From contig CM049309.1 in NCBI GenBank assembly GCA_026874595.1, forward strand, positions 51,746,079 to 51,810,078: a DNA stretch of 64,000 nt, read 5' to 3'. This DNA comes from Sipunculus nudus (lineage: Eukaryota > Annelida > Sipuncula > Golfingiida > Sipunculidae). Below are positions 58,629 to 59,944 of the stretch, piece by piece. Numbering within the stretch: position 1 is the stretch's first letter; every line of letters starts with the position of its first letter. The position numbers were made by a program, and so were the translations under genes. Under the pieces are notes generated by a model. The model made no database searches. It saw only the letters and a list, made by a program, of their open reading frames with translations, and was not told the DNA's origin.

Positions 58629-59647
58629 AATAAAAAACCCATATAAAAGAAATAAAGCCATAGAACTTTCAGTGTGAAATTTATATCTGAAATGAAAATG
58701 TTTATGATAAAATTTCCATAGTATCAGAAAATATAATTTCATGTTTTTATAAATACTGATATATCACTTTATAAAACCTATACAAATATAACAGGTCTGG
58801 AAGCATCTTTCCAGCAAGATTTCAATAGTCATGGATGAATCTGAATGTAAATCCAAACTTTCAGTTCATGTCCTCAAATACTGTGGACAAATTTCAGATA
58901 ATGAAATCTTTCTTTTTATTCAGACAATAATTTTCATGACCAATGTTTATTTTTTCCCTCACAATATATTCACCACTTCATAAAAAATATCTTACCTTTT
59001 GAAAGGATTCTGGCATACATTTGTCTAAAAACTTCCTGCAGTACTTGTCAGAATCAGATAAACCTGCGAATAAAACAAACATTATCTGCACATATCATAA
59101 GTTTGAATAAATTAATTATTTAATTTATTATTATTTATAATTTATTAACTTACAAGCTTAATTATACTGTATATAGAGTATAAACTCGTATTCAATGTAA
59201 AACTAGCATGACAAAACATGTTTTTTTTTCACAAAAGCATGCAGAACATAATTTATTACTTATTGATAAATTTTGCAATAAATTTCCTGCAAATTTACTA
59301 AGATCATTTTTCTTACCGCAGAAATGTTCATATGTTATCGTTTTATCATTTTTGCTCTTTATAAAAGACCACACTTGGAAGACCACCTTAAATGTGAGCA
59401 CTTTATCGATGTCCTATTGGTGGTTGTATTTTTAAGCTTTCACTGTATAACCACACACACCTTCGTTGGCTAACTTGGTAGCCGCTATCAAACATTTCCC
59501 CAGAGATTCTTCTTTTTTATATGGTATACTCCATGTTTCTGTGAACACACGTCCTTCTAACTCGTACAAATTGGCCACGGGGAATTCCATGTCATTGGAT
59601 TCTTCATTGGTTTCTTCAGTACCTGCAGCACCCTCTGTTGGTTCATT
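81..59647 (-). CDS. USP24: USP24 ortholog, ubiquitin-specific protease (partial gene, 55 exons)
   Basis: A cysteine protease of the USP (peptidase C19) class that removes ubiquitin from proteins. Fifty-five exons were assembled by GT-AG borders, phase and co-linearity with human USP24 as I recall it. They give 2,368 codons with no stop. Order in the assembled protein (my numbering from exon 1): acidic leader and helical repeats (1-788), ubiquitin-like segment (about 832-908), serine-rich linker and helical region (to 1509), USP domain (about 1517-1880), C-terminal helical region (to 2368). The Cys box GGATCYMNS has the nucleophile at 1532, and AGHYYSF has the His at 1801. This spacing of 269 is close to the 272 I recall for human USP24. 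CxxC pairs at 1646/1649 and 1692/1695 fit the zinc-binding fingers of the family. The UBA-containing start and roughly the last 80 residues are missing at the window edges. USP9X and USP34 are related families, but the match to USP24 runs the whole length. Confidence 0.96.
330..740. repeat. Degenerate intronic tandem repeat, about 250-bp unit
   Basis: In the intron between exons 54 and 55. The words gtgacctctgacctcatt and attaaata recur near 350 and 600, and gtgaaaatccatcaaa-like words near 430, 545 and 690. The copies are diverged. This kind of 'gtgaaaatccatc' phrase also occurs in the other core repeats of the window. Confidence 0.5.
1585..1675 (-). CDS. USP24: USP24 exon 54 (residues 2287-2316)
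   Basis: 91 nt; acceptor ttatag, donor gtaaata. It encodes [20 protein letters not shown] and NYDGLL, aligned with human IEDPIQVERVKFVFETENGL. Confidence 0.94.
2128..2193 (-). CDS. USP24: USP24 exon 53 (residues 2265-2286)
   Basis: 66 nt, phase 0; acceptor gaaatcag, donor gtaagtt. It encodes [15 protein letters not shown], aligned with human PHELKNTFQLLHEIL. Confidence 0.94.
2946..3059 (-). CDS. USP24: USP24 exon 52 (residues 2227-2264)
   Basis: 114 nt, phase 0; acceptor atccacag, donor gtatgta. It encodes [20 protein letters not shown], aligned with human EMVVYCCFCNEHFSFTMLHF. Confidence 0.95.
4191..4306 (-). CDS. USP24: USP24 exon 51 (residues 2188-2226)
   Basis: 116 nt; acceptor atacacag, donor gtaaagg. 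A Pro-rich start ([11 protein letters not shown]) is followed by [11 protein letters not shown], aligned with human FMSEGKPYLLE. The acceptor was chosen by phase; an internal AG at 4290-4291 would shift nothing visible but breaks the phase. Confidence 0.88.
4727..4838 (-). CDS. USP24: USP24 exon 50 (residues 2151-2187)
   Basis: 112 nt; acceptor gccaacag, donor gttggtt (non-consensus at +3/+4). It encodes [20 protein letters not shown], aligned with human IRRWSSAQAREFGNLHNTVA. Confidence 0.95.
5454..5672 (-). CDS. USP24: USP24 exon 49 (residues 2078-2150)
   Basis: 219 nt, phase 0; acceptor cttccgcag, donor gtgagtc. It encodes [20 protein letters not shown] and [17 protein letters not shown], aligned with human LLALLDKDVPENCKNCAQYF and MISFLLGASRQNNQ. 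Confidence 0.97.
5868..5887. repeat. Short (GT)n microsatellite
   Basis: About ten uninterrupted GT units in the intron between exons 48 and 49. Confidence 0.85.
6274..6373 (-). CDS. USP24: USP24 exon 48 (residues 2044-2077)
   Basis: 100 nt; acceptor ctttacag, donor gtaagta. It encodes [20 protein letters not shown], aligned with human FLLECNVREVRVAVATILEK. Confidence 0.95.
6496..7966 (+). mobile_element. Helentron/HINE-like element, family 3 copy 1
   Basis: Left end actagaatacggg. GTATCCGCC at 6529-6537 is the inverse of GGCGGATAC at 7952-7960. The interior is about four diverged copies of a unit near 285 bp, most with GGTGGCGCCACC (for example 7203-7214, 7352-7363, 7483-7494, 7632-7643). 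The right end is a hairpin: arms 931-943 and 947-960 of the 7-kb block (GTATCCGC+AAAAC / GTTTT+GCGGATAC), loop TCT, one bulged G. No transposase frame, so non-autonomous. Class assignment is inference from end structure. Confidence 0.7.
8445..8516 (+). mobile_element. Solo right end of a family 1 repeat element
   Basis: GAC-rich tail then the hairpin at 8479-8509 (arms tagctcag and ctgagcta outside, tgact and agtca inside), then poly-A. It matches the right ends at 44.8, 46.6 and 48.7 kb, but with loop GAA in place of TTC. No core tandem units are recognisable to its left. Confidence 0.65.
9257..9370 (-). CDS. USP24: USP24 exon 47 (residues 2006-2043)
   Basis: 114 nt; acceptor ccttaacag, donor gtaagtt. 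It encodes [20 protein letters not shown] and [10 protein letters not shown], aligned with human EEWIATIEALLSKSFDACQW and LVEYFISSEG. The next intron is 2.9 kb and carries a 1.4-kb repeat element. Confidence 0.96.
9772..9875 (-). CDS. USP24: USP24 exon 46 (residues 1972-2005)
   Basis: 104 nt; acceptor gtattacag, donor gtatgtc. It encodes [20 protein letters not shown], aligned with human SLQLAIQFLFQTYLRTKKKL. Confidence 0.97.
9927..10020. repeat. 48-bp duplication covering the exon 45 donor
   Basis: Two copies (9927-9974 and 9975-10020) each start aagacata and end tactcactatattt. The second copy contains the real exon 45 donor (gtgagtatat on the minus strand); the first is a decoy inside intron 45. 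Confidence 0.75.
10014..10212 (-). CDS. USP24: USP24 exon 45 (residues 1905-1971)
   Basis: 199 nt; acceptor cttttacag, donor gtgagta. It encodes [40 protein letters not shown] and YFTFI, close to human VRDENLKFMKNRDVYSSDYF. The donor is duplicated 48 bp downstream. Confidence 0.97.
10923..10937. repeat. Poly-G run near exon 44
   Basis: A homopolymer G run in the 3' flank of exon 44, 24 bp from its donor; C-rich in the transcript. Confidence 0.8.
10962..11106 (-). CDS. USP24: USP24 exon 44, end of USP fold (residues 1857-1904)
   Basis: 145 nt; acceptor gtttaacag, donor gtaagtt. It encodes [20 protein letters not shown], the last USP motif (human RRYWNAYMLFYQRV), then a basic Ser-rich linker [10 protein letters not shown]. 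Confidence 0.96.
11941..12080 (-). CDS. USP24: USP24 exon 43, Asn/Asp box (residues 1810-1856)
   Basis: 140 nt; acceptor tttctcag, donor gtaagta. It encodes [20 protein letters not shown] and [16 protein letters not shown]. By position against USP7, Asn1826 of KFND takes the third catalytic place (inference). Human reads [20 protein letters not shown]. Confidence 0.97.
12440..12654 (-). CDS. USP24: USP24 exon 42, catalytic His box (residues 1739-1809)
   Basis: 215 nt; acceptor acccag, donor gtaggca. It encodes [18 protein letters not shown], an acidic insert, then [20 protein letters not shown]. The catalytic His codon is at 12466-12468 (residue 1801). Human USP24 reads ENYELVGVIVHSGQAHAGHY. 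Confidence 0.98.
12727..13177. mobile_element. Possible hAT-type MITE
   Basis: ctagggatgttacaatgcat at the left and the inverse gccctag at the right, with inverted acattgcaat-like words inside both ends. No clear target duplication was read, so the boundaries are approximate. Confidence 0.35.
14058..14177 (-). CDS. USP24: USP24 exon 41 (residues 1699-1738)
   Basis: 120 nt, phase 0; acceptor gcttgtag, donor gtaaggt. It encodes [20 protein letters not shown] and [15 protein letters not shown], the LPPVLxxxLKRF box of USPs (human CIKSLPSVLVIHLMRFGFDW). Confidence 0.97.
14800..15085. repeat. Tandem repeat of about 120 bp, 2.5 copies
   Basis: In intron 40. The words caaggtgac, tatttaaact and ttatcaaactaattctctta recur about 120 bp apart. 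It ends 55 bp from the exon 40 donor. Confidence 0.7.
15140..15278 (-). CDS. USP24: USP24 exon 40, second zinc CxxC (residues 1652-1698)
   Basis: 139 nt; acceptor atgatatag, donor gtaagag. It encodes [20 protein letters not shown], then [20 protein letters not shown]. Cys 1692 and 1695 complete the zinc site (human AYYCEKCKEK). Confidence 0.97.
15866..16281 (-). mobile_element. tRNA-derived SINE, full length
   Basis: Read on the minus strand it starts ggcttctgtggctcagggg, with an A-box-like TGGCTCAGGGGTAGAGC and a B-box-like gagattgaatctc, then a body of about 300 bp shared with 27025-27412, 19729-20090 and 59945-60290. Same orientation as the gene. Confidence 0.8.
16323..16405 (-). CDS. USP24: USP24 exon 39, first zinc CxxC (residues 1625-1651)
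   Basis: 83 nt; acceptor ctttgcag, donor gtgagtt. It encodes [20 protein letters not shown] and DCPH. Cys 1646 and 1649 form the first zinc-ligand pair of the USP fingers (human [12 protein letters not shown]). Confidence 0.97.
17033..17213 (-). CDS. USP24: USP24 exon 38, QQDA box (residues 1564-1624)
   Basis: 181 nt; acceptor ttttcag, donor gtatagt. It encodes [13 protein letters not shown] and [20 protein letters not shown], the family's QQDAxxF box (residues 1605-1611), matching human VREQQDAYEFFTSLIDQMDE. Confidence 0.97.
17262..17385. mobile_element. Fragment of dispersed repeat family B
   Basis: agagcattcctccagcttct through gtcaccaaactctc matches copies at 22865-23125 and 41098-41365. 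Truncated. Confidence 0.6.
17631..17794 (-). CDS. USP24: USP24 exon 37, catalytic Cys box (residues 1510-1563)
   Basis: 164 nt; acceptor tcttgtag, donor gtcagtg. It encodes [20 protein letters not shown] followed by [17 protein letters not shown]. The nucleophile Cys codon is at 17726-17728 (residue 1532). Human USP24 reads [20 protein letters not shown]. This exon starts the USP fold. Confidence 0.98.
17795..18860. other. Plain intron 36
   Basis: No repeats, RNA or coding signal seen. The same holds for 3060-4190, 6000-6273, 8770-9256, 12000s outside the named repeat, 16406-17032, 21100-22300, 39721-40230, 42625-43366, 49757-50232, 50348-51013, 53717-54180 and 54749-55485. Confidence 0.5.
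18861..19005 (-). CDS. USP24: USP24 exon 36 (residues 1461-1509)
   Basis: 145 nt; acceptor ctgtacag, donor gtaagct. It encodes [20 protein letters not shown] and [11 protein letters not shown], aligned with human SRLAAYEVLVMLADSSPSNL and LLSMHHQ. It lies just before the catalytic domain. Confidence 0.96.
19729..20090 (-). mobile_element. tRNA-SINE copy, head degraded
   Basis: The body matches the SINE at 27 kb (ggaggtaac... tgcagaattcc ... tgcacctgtgggcccc). The tRNA-like head is largely missing. It ends 43 bp from the exon 35 donor. Confidence 0.75.
20134..20245 (-). CDS. USP24: USP24 exon 35 (residues 1424-1460)
   Basis: 112 nt; acceptor taattcag, donor gttagtt (less common). It encodes [20 protein letters not shown] and an acidic EDDDDFNP. 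The split Lys codon followed by Cys recreates the human PKCS motif. Confidence 0.95.
20328..20957. repeat. 42-bp minisatellite, about 15 copies, intron 34
   Basis: The unit contains tgcctcttgtgtatgcaatg and then ttctattatgatgtcataaa. Because 42 is a multiple of three, the gene strand stays open for 122 codons (20603-20971), reading repeats of [14 protein letters not shown]. Most likely non-coding. Confidence 0.9.
22320..22418. repeat. 29-bp tandem repeat, three copies
   Basis: aaacatgttttagtacattt plus a C-rich end, three times in intron 34. Confidence 0.8.
22615..22800 (-). CDS. USP24: USP24 exon 34 (residues 1362-1423)
   Basis: 186 nt; acceptor tttaccag, donor gtgagaa. It encodes [13 protein letters not shown] and [18 protein letters not shown], aligned with human TMLEDEITWLDNF and [18 protein letters not shown]. 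It is richer in G+C than the surrounding introns. Confidence 0.96.
22865..23125. mobile_element. Dispersed repeat family B, copy
   Basis: cccagagctcctc, ccaccaaactct, tctgacctca, ctgccatttt and cgatgtcac match the copy at 41098-41365 in the same order. No coding capacity. The ends are not defined. Confidence 0.6.
23735..24378. mobile_element. Non-autonomous repeat element, family 4 copy 1
   Basis: Shares blocks with 25258-25665: cacgtcttgttgtcatt, atgttttagtttttatttt, cagtgacccaaatttgaatg, aatatttaggaaag. It ends with a GACAGACAGACAGAC tail and a weak hairpin, GTCCCC (24346-24351) with GGGGAC (24367-24372), then aataa. Confidence 0.55.
24501..24562 (-). CDS. USP24: USP24 exon 33, 62-nt exon (residues 1341-1361)
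   Basis: 62 nt; acceptor cattgcag, donor gtagaag. It encodes [20 protein letters not shown], aligned with human LLSQCMEYFDLRCQLLDDLT. Confidence 0.95.
24970..25210 (-). CDS. USP24: USP24 exon 32 (residues 1261-1340)
   Basis: 241 nt, the longest exon seen; acceptor atttgcag, donor gtgagcc. It encodes [29 protein letters not shown] and [16 protein letters not shown] (human SFYNLPCVADFIIDILLG and LWSPTSIMRGVNQR). Confidence 0.97.
25258..25665. mobile_element. Non-autonomous repeat element, family 4 copy 2
   Basis: Same block order as 23735-24378 but shorter, with tail gacagacagactgtta and a decayed terminal hairpin. In intron 31. Confidence 0.55.
26125..26667. mobile_element. Tc1/mariner-like MITE
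   Basis: Perfect terminal inverted repeats CAGTGAAACTCC (26127-26138) and GGAGTTTCACTG (26654-26665), bounded by TA on both sides as expected for TA-targeting IS630/Tc1/mariner elements. 543 bp including TA, no transposase frame. In intron 31. Confidence 0.75.
26832..26987 (-). CDS. USP24: USP24 exon 31 (residues 1209-1260)
   Basis: 156 nt; acceptor gtttccag, donor gtgagtt. It encodes [20 protein letters not shown] and [14 protein letters not shown], aligned with human LHAGICVRQQSVSTKDSLIA and [12 protein letters not shown]. Confidence 0.97.
27025..27412 (+). mobile_element. tRNA-derived SINE, full length, antisense to USP24
   Basis: Head ctggcttctgtggcccaggg with A-box-like TGGCCCAGGGGTAGAGC and B-box-like GAGTTCAAATCTC, a body shared with three other copies, a short GGAGG/CCTCC inverted pair (27370-27385) and an A-rich tail with AATAAAAG. 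In intron 30, close to exon 31. Confidence 0.85.
27767..27923 (-). CDS. USP24: USP24 exon 30 (residues 1157-1208)
   Basis: 157 nt; acceptor attttcag, donor gtgagcc. It encodes [20 protein letters not shown] and then a Ser/Gly-rich tail with SQPIKDSS, matching human DFTSTVACFMRLSWAAAAGR and SQPIKES. Confidence 0.97.
28230..28420. repeat. Tandem repeat of about 40 bp, five copies, intron 29
   Basis: Units read ggcct(a/c)acagggctgtgacttggactcaat with variants. Each contains ggctgtgactt or ggtggtgactt. Confidence 0.8.
28467..28605 (-). CDS. USP24: USP24 exon 29 (residues 1110-1156)
   Basis: 139 nt; acceptor ttttttag, donor gtatgtt. It opens with YLLCGQ (human FLLVGQ) and then a variable Ser/Thr-rich stretch much shorter than the human linker. 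The 3' part is poorly conserved but required by frame. Confidence 0.9.
29311..29504 (-). CDS. USP24: USP24 exon 28 (residues 1046-1109)
   Basis: 194 nt; acceptor ttacacag, donor gtaacta. It encodes [32 protein letters not shown] and [18 protein letters not shown], close to human VLSSKLMPT and [18 protein letters not shown]. Confidence 0.97.
29875..30048 (-). CDS. USP24: USP24 exon 27 (residues 988-1045)
   Basis: 174 nt, phase 0; acceptor tctcatag, donor gtaagta. A Ser/Pro-rich linker ([12 protein letters not shown] and a proline run) is followed by [13 protein letters not shown], matching human [13 protein letters not shown]. The serine-proline repeats are possible phosphorylation sites (inference). 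Confidence 0.95.
30055..30245. repeat. Degenerate tandem repeat of about 58 bp, intron 26
   Basis: gtctacataa(a/t)gcttatta and aataatgtctc recur three to four times immediately upstream of the exon 27 acceptor. Confidence 0.65.
30510..30701. mobile_element. Small MITE, about 190 bp
   Basis: Imperfect inverted ends: tacagttaatcctgggtaat at the left against tacagtggtacctgtctaga read from the right. Possible TA target. In intron 26. Confidence 0.5.
30818..30902 (-). CDS. USP24: USP24 exon 26 (residues 959-987)
   Basis: 85 nt; acceptor gttcacag, donor gtaagaa. It encodes [20 protein letters not shown], aligned with human ITLRVRKLLLLIPTDPAIQE. Confidence 0.96.
31350..31435 (-). CDS. USP24: USP24 exon 25 (residues 931-958)
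   Basis: 86 nt; acceptor cactgcag, donor gtaagta. It encodes [20 protein letters not shown] and QLADLDEP, aligned with human EKSLPGVVMALVCNVFDMLY. Confidence 0.96.
31901..31939 (-). CDS. USP24: USP24 exon 24, 39-nt microexon (residues 918-930)
   Basis: 13 codons, [13 protein letters not shown]; acceptor tatttcag, donor gtaatga. It replaces a longer serine-rich linker in human USP24 and ends in EQ like human AMEQ. Length and phase (0/0) would allow skipping without a frameshift. Confidence 0.88.
32450..32557 (-). CDS. USP24: USP24 exon 23, end of ubiquitin-like segment (residues 882-917)
   Basis: 108 nt, phase 0; acceptor atttccag, donor gtctgta (a weak match to consensus). It encodes [20 protein letters not shown] and LSVRAFGA, aligned with human [18 protein letters not shown]. 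Confidence 0.95.
32591..33634 (+). mobile_element. Helentron/HINE-like element, family 2 copy 1
   Basis: Left end actagaatatcag. AGCCCTCAGCC at 32618-32628 is the exact inverse of GGCTGAGGGCT at 33619-33629. About three core units near 305 bp contain gtcaaggtcaccca and GGTGGCGCCACC (33298-33309). Then a GGACGGACGGAC tail and a hairpin 33602-33630 (TAGCCC and TCAGCC arms, loop TAAG, one bulged A), then poly-A. It sits inside the 21-bp minisatellite. Confidence 0.75.
33635..33898. repeat. 21-bp minisatellite, about 12 copies
   Basis: Unit atatcaacaaaatatcagta. Short matching pieces lie left of the family 2 element (32566-32590) and right of the GC-rich element (34780-34805), so two mobile elements appear to have inserted into one array. 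Confidence 0.85.
33904..34760. mobile_element. GC-rich-ended hAT-like non-autonomous element
   Basis: Inverted ends CAGGGATGTGC (33904-33914) and GCACATCCCTG (34750-34760), with a shared ATGAC on both flanks (33899-33903 and 34761-34765). A second inner inverted pair of GGGCGG/CCGCCC-type sequence gives CpG-rich ends in AT-rich DNA. hAT elements normally give 8-bp duplications, so the class is uncertain. Confidence 0.65.
35095..35959. repeat. 61-bp tandem array derived from the exon 22 donor junction
   Basis: Thirteen anchors (near 35202, 35262, 35322, 35382, 35446, 35502, 35565, 35626, 35690, 35751, 35814, 35877, 35938) precede variants of accatctggtcattagct. The last is the real exon 22 donor and its final 15 coding bases. 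The rest of the unit reads tgatgtccattaagatat. At least five extra copies keep an intact GT donor. Confidence 0.92.
35945..36043 (-). CDS. USP24: USP24 exon 22, ubiquitin-like segment (residues 849-881)
   Basis: 99 nt, phase 0; acceptor gtgaacag, donor gtaagtt. It encodes [20 protein letters not shown] and then [11 protein letters not shown], aligned with human AHSNETIGSVRWKIAKQL. The last 15 nt plus the donor are repeated about 12 more times downstream in the intron (35202-35944). Confidence 0.96.
36361..36538 (-). CDS. USP24: USP24 exon 21, start of ubiquitin-like segment (residues 789-848)
   Basis: 178 nt; acceptor gtttcag, donor gtatgta. It encodes [18 protein letters not shown] and [13 protein letters not shown], close to human IIERLLLLAERYVITIED and [13 protein letters not shown]. 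The final strand (LLMYITSE) begins the ubiquitin-like region. Confidence 0.96.
36623..36806. mobile_element. Small MITE, about 180 bp
   Basis: Left end tacagtgaaacctcattgtg. Reading inward from the right gives tataaaccttgttgtgtc, an imperfect inverse. In intron 20. Confidence 0.5.
37202..37314 (-). CDS. USP24: USP24 exon 20, Ala/Pro-rich linker (residues 752-788)
   Basis: 113 nt; acceptor gctgctcag, donor gtgagta. The low-complexity linker reads [19 protein letters not shown] and then an Ala/Val/Pro run. Human USP24 has a similarly placed alanine/threonine-rich linker (SSALGGPTLTHAV). It ends with two bases of a Lys codon. Confidence 0.9.
37928..37981 (-). CDS. USP24: USP24 exon 19, 54-nt exon (residues 734-751)
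   Basis: 18 codons, [18 protein letters not shown], aligned with human DSVSLHKKFIADCYTRLE; acceptor gatttcag, donor gtatgta. Confidence 0.95.
38409..38545. repeat. Imperfect inverted repeat
   Basis: ctggcacagg and aaagaat in the left arm (38409-38444) are inverted as attcttggccctgtgccag in the right arm (38516-38534), about 70 bp apart. In intron 18. Confidence 0.55.
38664..38804 (-). CDS. USP24: USP24 exon 18 (residues 687-733)
   Basis: 141 nt, phase 0; acceptor gtttcag, donor gtatgaa. It encodes [20 protein letters not shown] and [15 protein letters not shown], aligned with human YVEKLELIGMDFIWKIAMES and NEAIQLIINYSYINL. Confidence 0.95.
39081..39157 (-). CDS. USP24: USP24 exon 17 (residues 661-686)
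   Basis: 77 nt; acceptor tttttcag, donor gtaagtt. It encodes [20 protein letters not shown], aligned with human FNLFKTFFENVNLCDHRLKR. Confidence 0.95.
39551..39634. repeat. 29-bp duplication of the exon 16 3' end and donor, three copies
   Basis: 39551-39579, 39580-39608 and 39609 onward share ct(t/a)tct(t/g)(a)gacaaggctgctggatcttac. The third copy is the real exon end; its donor sits at the end of the second copy. Confidence 0.85.
39609..39720 (-). CDS. USP24: USP24 exon 16 (residues 624-660)
   Basis: 112 nt; acceptor attttgcag, donor gtaagag. It encodes [20 protein letters not shown] and [17 protein letters not shown] (human MCFEWFTKGQHDLESDVQQQ). Its 3' end and donor are repeated twice in the following intron with an exact 29-bp period. 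Confidence 0.95.
40231..40362 (-). CDS. USP24: USP24 exon 15 (residues 580-623)
   Basis: 132 nt, phase 0; acceptor acttacag, donor gtaatac. It encodes [20 protein letters not shown] and WDSLVAN, aligned with human LAFFLQEATLYLGWNRAKEI. Confidence 0.95.
40811..41035 (-). CDS. USP24: USP24 exon 14 (residues 505-579)
   Basis: 225 nt, phase 0; acceptor cattgcag, donor gtaagct. It encodes [20 protein letters not shown] and later [12 protein letters not shown], aligned with human VWVVPALRQLHEITRSFIK and STLVDGRYTYRE. A helical segment. Confidence 0.95.
41098..41365. mobile_element. Dispersed repeat family B, copy
   Basis: Matches 22865-23125 and 17262-17385 in order. In intron 13. Contains no stop-free frame of note. 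Confidence 0.6.
41809..41970 (-). CDS. USP24: USP24 exon 13 (residues 451-504)
   Basis: 162 nt, phase 0; acceptor gctgctacag, donor gtgagtg. It encodes [15 protein letters not shown] and [12 protein letters not shown], then [14 protein letters not shown] (human KRSYIIKCIEDIK). Its acceptor is the first of four 29-bp tandem copies. The human linker of about 27 residues after this point has no counterpart; either it is shorter here or a small exon in 41036-41808 was missed. Confidence 0.95.
41971..42084. repeat. 29-bp tandem array copying the exon 13 acceptor, four copies
   Basis: Units ctgtagcagcaaaaatatga, ctgaggtagcaaaaatataa, ctgaagtagcaaaaatataa and ctgtagtagcaaaaatataa start near 41971, 42000, 42029 and 42058. 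On the gene strand each ends in ctac-like pyrimidine sequence plus AG. Only the one at 41971 is used by the predicted exon. Confidence 0.9.
42529..42624 (-). CDS. USP24: USP24 exon 12 (residues 419-450)
   Basis: 96 nt, phase 0; acceptor gttcacag, donor gtaagaa. It encodes [20 protein letters not shown], aligned with human SWETESDRVRQKLLSLIGRI. Confidence 0.96.
43367..43474 (-). CDS. USP24: USP24 exon 11 (residues 383-418)
   Basis: 108 nt, phase 0; acceptor atattccag, donor gtatgtt. It encodes [20 protein letters not shown] and [12 protein letters not shown] (human [12 protein letters not shown]). A degraded copy of its acceptor region lies just upstream in the intron, at 43519-43555. Confidence 0.96.
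43655..48725 (+). mobile_element. Composite family 1 element with about 12 tandem 340-bp units (intron 10)
   Basis: GGTGGCGCCACC or a one-base variant marks units near 44475, 44845, 45182, 45599, 45937, 46288, 46644, 46990, 47328, 47671, 48008 and 48346, spaced 337-417 bp. Right-end modules (GGAC tail, hairpin, poly-A) occur at 44750-44830, 46555-46630 and 48605-48725, with a hairpin remnant at 45311-45340. GCTCAGCTGAC at 43655-43665 is the exact inverse of GTCAGCTGAGC at 48709-48719. No transposase frame. Confidence 0.75.
48770..49465 (+). mobile_element. Possible repeat element, family 5
   Basis: Ends with a GGACAGCATGACGGACAAC-like tail, then TAGTCC (49433-49438) pairing with GGACTA (49455-49460) and poly-A. 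A poly-G run lies at 49351-49369. The left end is uncertain (ttttagttatcc near 48776). Confidence 0.45.
49653..49756 (-). CDS. USP24: USP24 exon 10 (residues 348-382)
   Basis: 104 nt; acceptor ttgacag, donor gtaggat. It encodes [20 protein letters not shown] and [14 protein letters not shown]. The following intron is 6.2 kb, the largest in the gene here, and holds the large 340-bp tandem array. Confidence 0.96.
50233..50347 (-). CDS. USP24: USP24 exon 9 (residues 310-347)
   Basis: 115 nt; acceptor cattgtag, donor gtaagtg, leaving one base of a split Gly codon. It ends in [15 protein letters not shown], against human LDWLVENSVLSIALE. Confidence 0.96.
51014..51172 (-). CDS. USP24: USP24 exon 8 (residues 257-309)
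   Basis: 159 nt, phase 0; acceptor tgttacag, donor gtcagta. It encodes [20 protein letters not shown] and MNALKE, very close to human DDLRLDILLRMLKSPHFSAK. Confidence 0.96.
51363..52941. mobile_element. hAT-like non-autonomous element, 1.6 kb
   Basis: Ends CAGGGTTGG (51363-51371) and CCAACCCTG (52933-52941), with a perfect 8-bp target duplication ATCTGCAT at 51355-51362 and 52942-52949. Both ends also carry gcctaaaac-rich sub-terminal repeats. No long frame inside, so non-autonomous or decayed. Confidence 0.85.
53013..53319. mobile_element. hAT-like MITE, 307 bp
   Basis: Inverted ends tagtggt(a/g)gg and the inverse caccacta. The flanking 8-mers gcttctac (53005-53012) and gtttctac (53320-53327) differ at one base. 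AT-rich interior with atcaatgat-type words. Confidence 0.65.
53576..53716 (-). CDS. USP24: USP24 exon 7 (residues 210-256)
   Basis: 141 nt, phase 0; acceptor ttctgtag, donor gtaaaat. The core motif [17 protein letters not shown] matches human AEYLNSSVVQPMLDPVI. It ends with NSLKDK (human KDLKDK). Confidence 0.95.
54181..54246 (-). CDS. USP24: USP24 exon 6 (residues 188-209)
   Basis: 66 nt, phase 0; acceptor tttgcag, donor gtaagtc. It encodes [20 protein letters not shown], aligned with human FGELGGFAAIQAKLHSEDIE. Confidence 0.94.
54713..54748 (-). CDS. USP24: USP24 exon 5, 36-nt exon (residues 176-187)
   Basis: Only 12 codons, [12 protein letters not shown]; acceptor tttcaacag, donor gtaagtt. 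Human USP24 reads EPHGWVVDLVNK. It is too short to stand out as an open frame but required by frame and homology. Confidence 0.93.
55486..55611 (-). CDS. USP24: USP24 exon 4 (residues 134-175)
   Basis: 126 nt, phase 0 at both ends; acceptor tcaccag, donor gtaagcc. It encodes [20 protein letters not shown] and [18 protein letters not shown], aligned with human AFNPDNEYHFKNR. Confidence 0.95.
55900..56990. repeat. Diverged two-copy repeat, period about 800 bp, intron 3
   Basis: ccctttaaaatctaagaaaa near 55980 and 56786, and gatagctatg near 56099 and 56889. A GGTGGCGCTACC-type core lies at 56507-56518, with GAC-rich tails near 56112 and 56912. It looks like another core-repeat family with decayed ends. 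Confidence 0.5.
57783..57809 (+). repeat. G-run cluster
   Basis: Four G-runs of four or more within 27 bp on the plus strand (C-rich in the transcript). It could form a G-quadruplex in DNA; inference only. Confidence 0.5.
57919..58062 (-). CDS. USP24: USP24 exon 3 (residues 86-133)
   Basis: 144 nt, phase 0 at both ends; acceptor ttctag, donor gtgagtg. It encodes [20 protein letters not shown] and then an amphipathic helix ([17 protein letters not shown]). Human USP24 reads SSAVHKWGTEIHEGIYN here. Confidence 0.95.
58534..58626. repeat. (TA)n microsatellite, about 46 units
   Basis: Uninterrupted TA dinucleotides in intron 2. The length may vary between individuals and assemblies. Confidence 0.97.
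58996..59063 (-). CDS. USP24: USP24 exon 2 (residues 63-85)
   Basis: 68 nt; acceptor ttcgcag, donor gtaagat. It encodes [20 protein letters not shown], parallel to human LSESDENCRRFMDRCMPEAF. A split glycine codon joins it to exon 1. Confidence 0.95.
59461..59647 (-). CDS. USP24: USP24 exon 1 of those seen (residues 1-62)
   Basis: Acceptor tttcag, donor gtgtgt; 187 nt, enters in phase 0 and leaves one base. It encodes an acidic stretch ([12 protein letters not shown]), then [20 protein letters not shown] and EESLGKCL. This matches the human segment after the UBA and glycine-rich region (NLYELESRVLTDHWSIPYKR). The preceding exon, with UBA and initiator Met, is not visible. Confidence 0.95.
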
Positions 59648-59754
59648 CTGAAAGCAAACATTACCATTTACAAAGGTAGGATTGAAAGTGGGATTAGCTC
59701 ACCACAAAGACATCAAATCTCCATTGTAACTTCTCTAGTTCAAATTCAATGGCA

Positions 59755-59880
59755 ATATCTGAGTCCAAGTGCAAGTCTGAGTCCAGACCTCTCGAGTTCA
59801 AGTCTAAGTCTGACTCATTGAGGTTTGAGTCCAAGTCCACCTACTGCAAGTCCAAGTCATTTGAACCTGAGTCGATGTCA
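59755..59880. repeat. 6-bp periodic GAGTCCAAGTC-type repeat
   Basis: Repeated gagtccaagt and caagtctgag words. The inverse words (ttggacttgg) recur near 24418-24452 and 23570-23710. Confidence 0.6.
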
Positions 59881-59944
59881 AATACAAATATCCTTAAAAT
59901 GCAATTTATATGAAAATTTCAGATAATCATGTACATCTTGAAGT

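Noticed and set aside
58412-58742. Tyr-Ile repeat open frames on both strands
   Set aside because: Pure translation of the (TA)n microsatellite.
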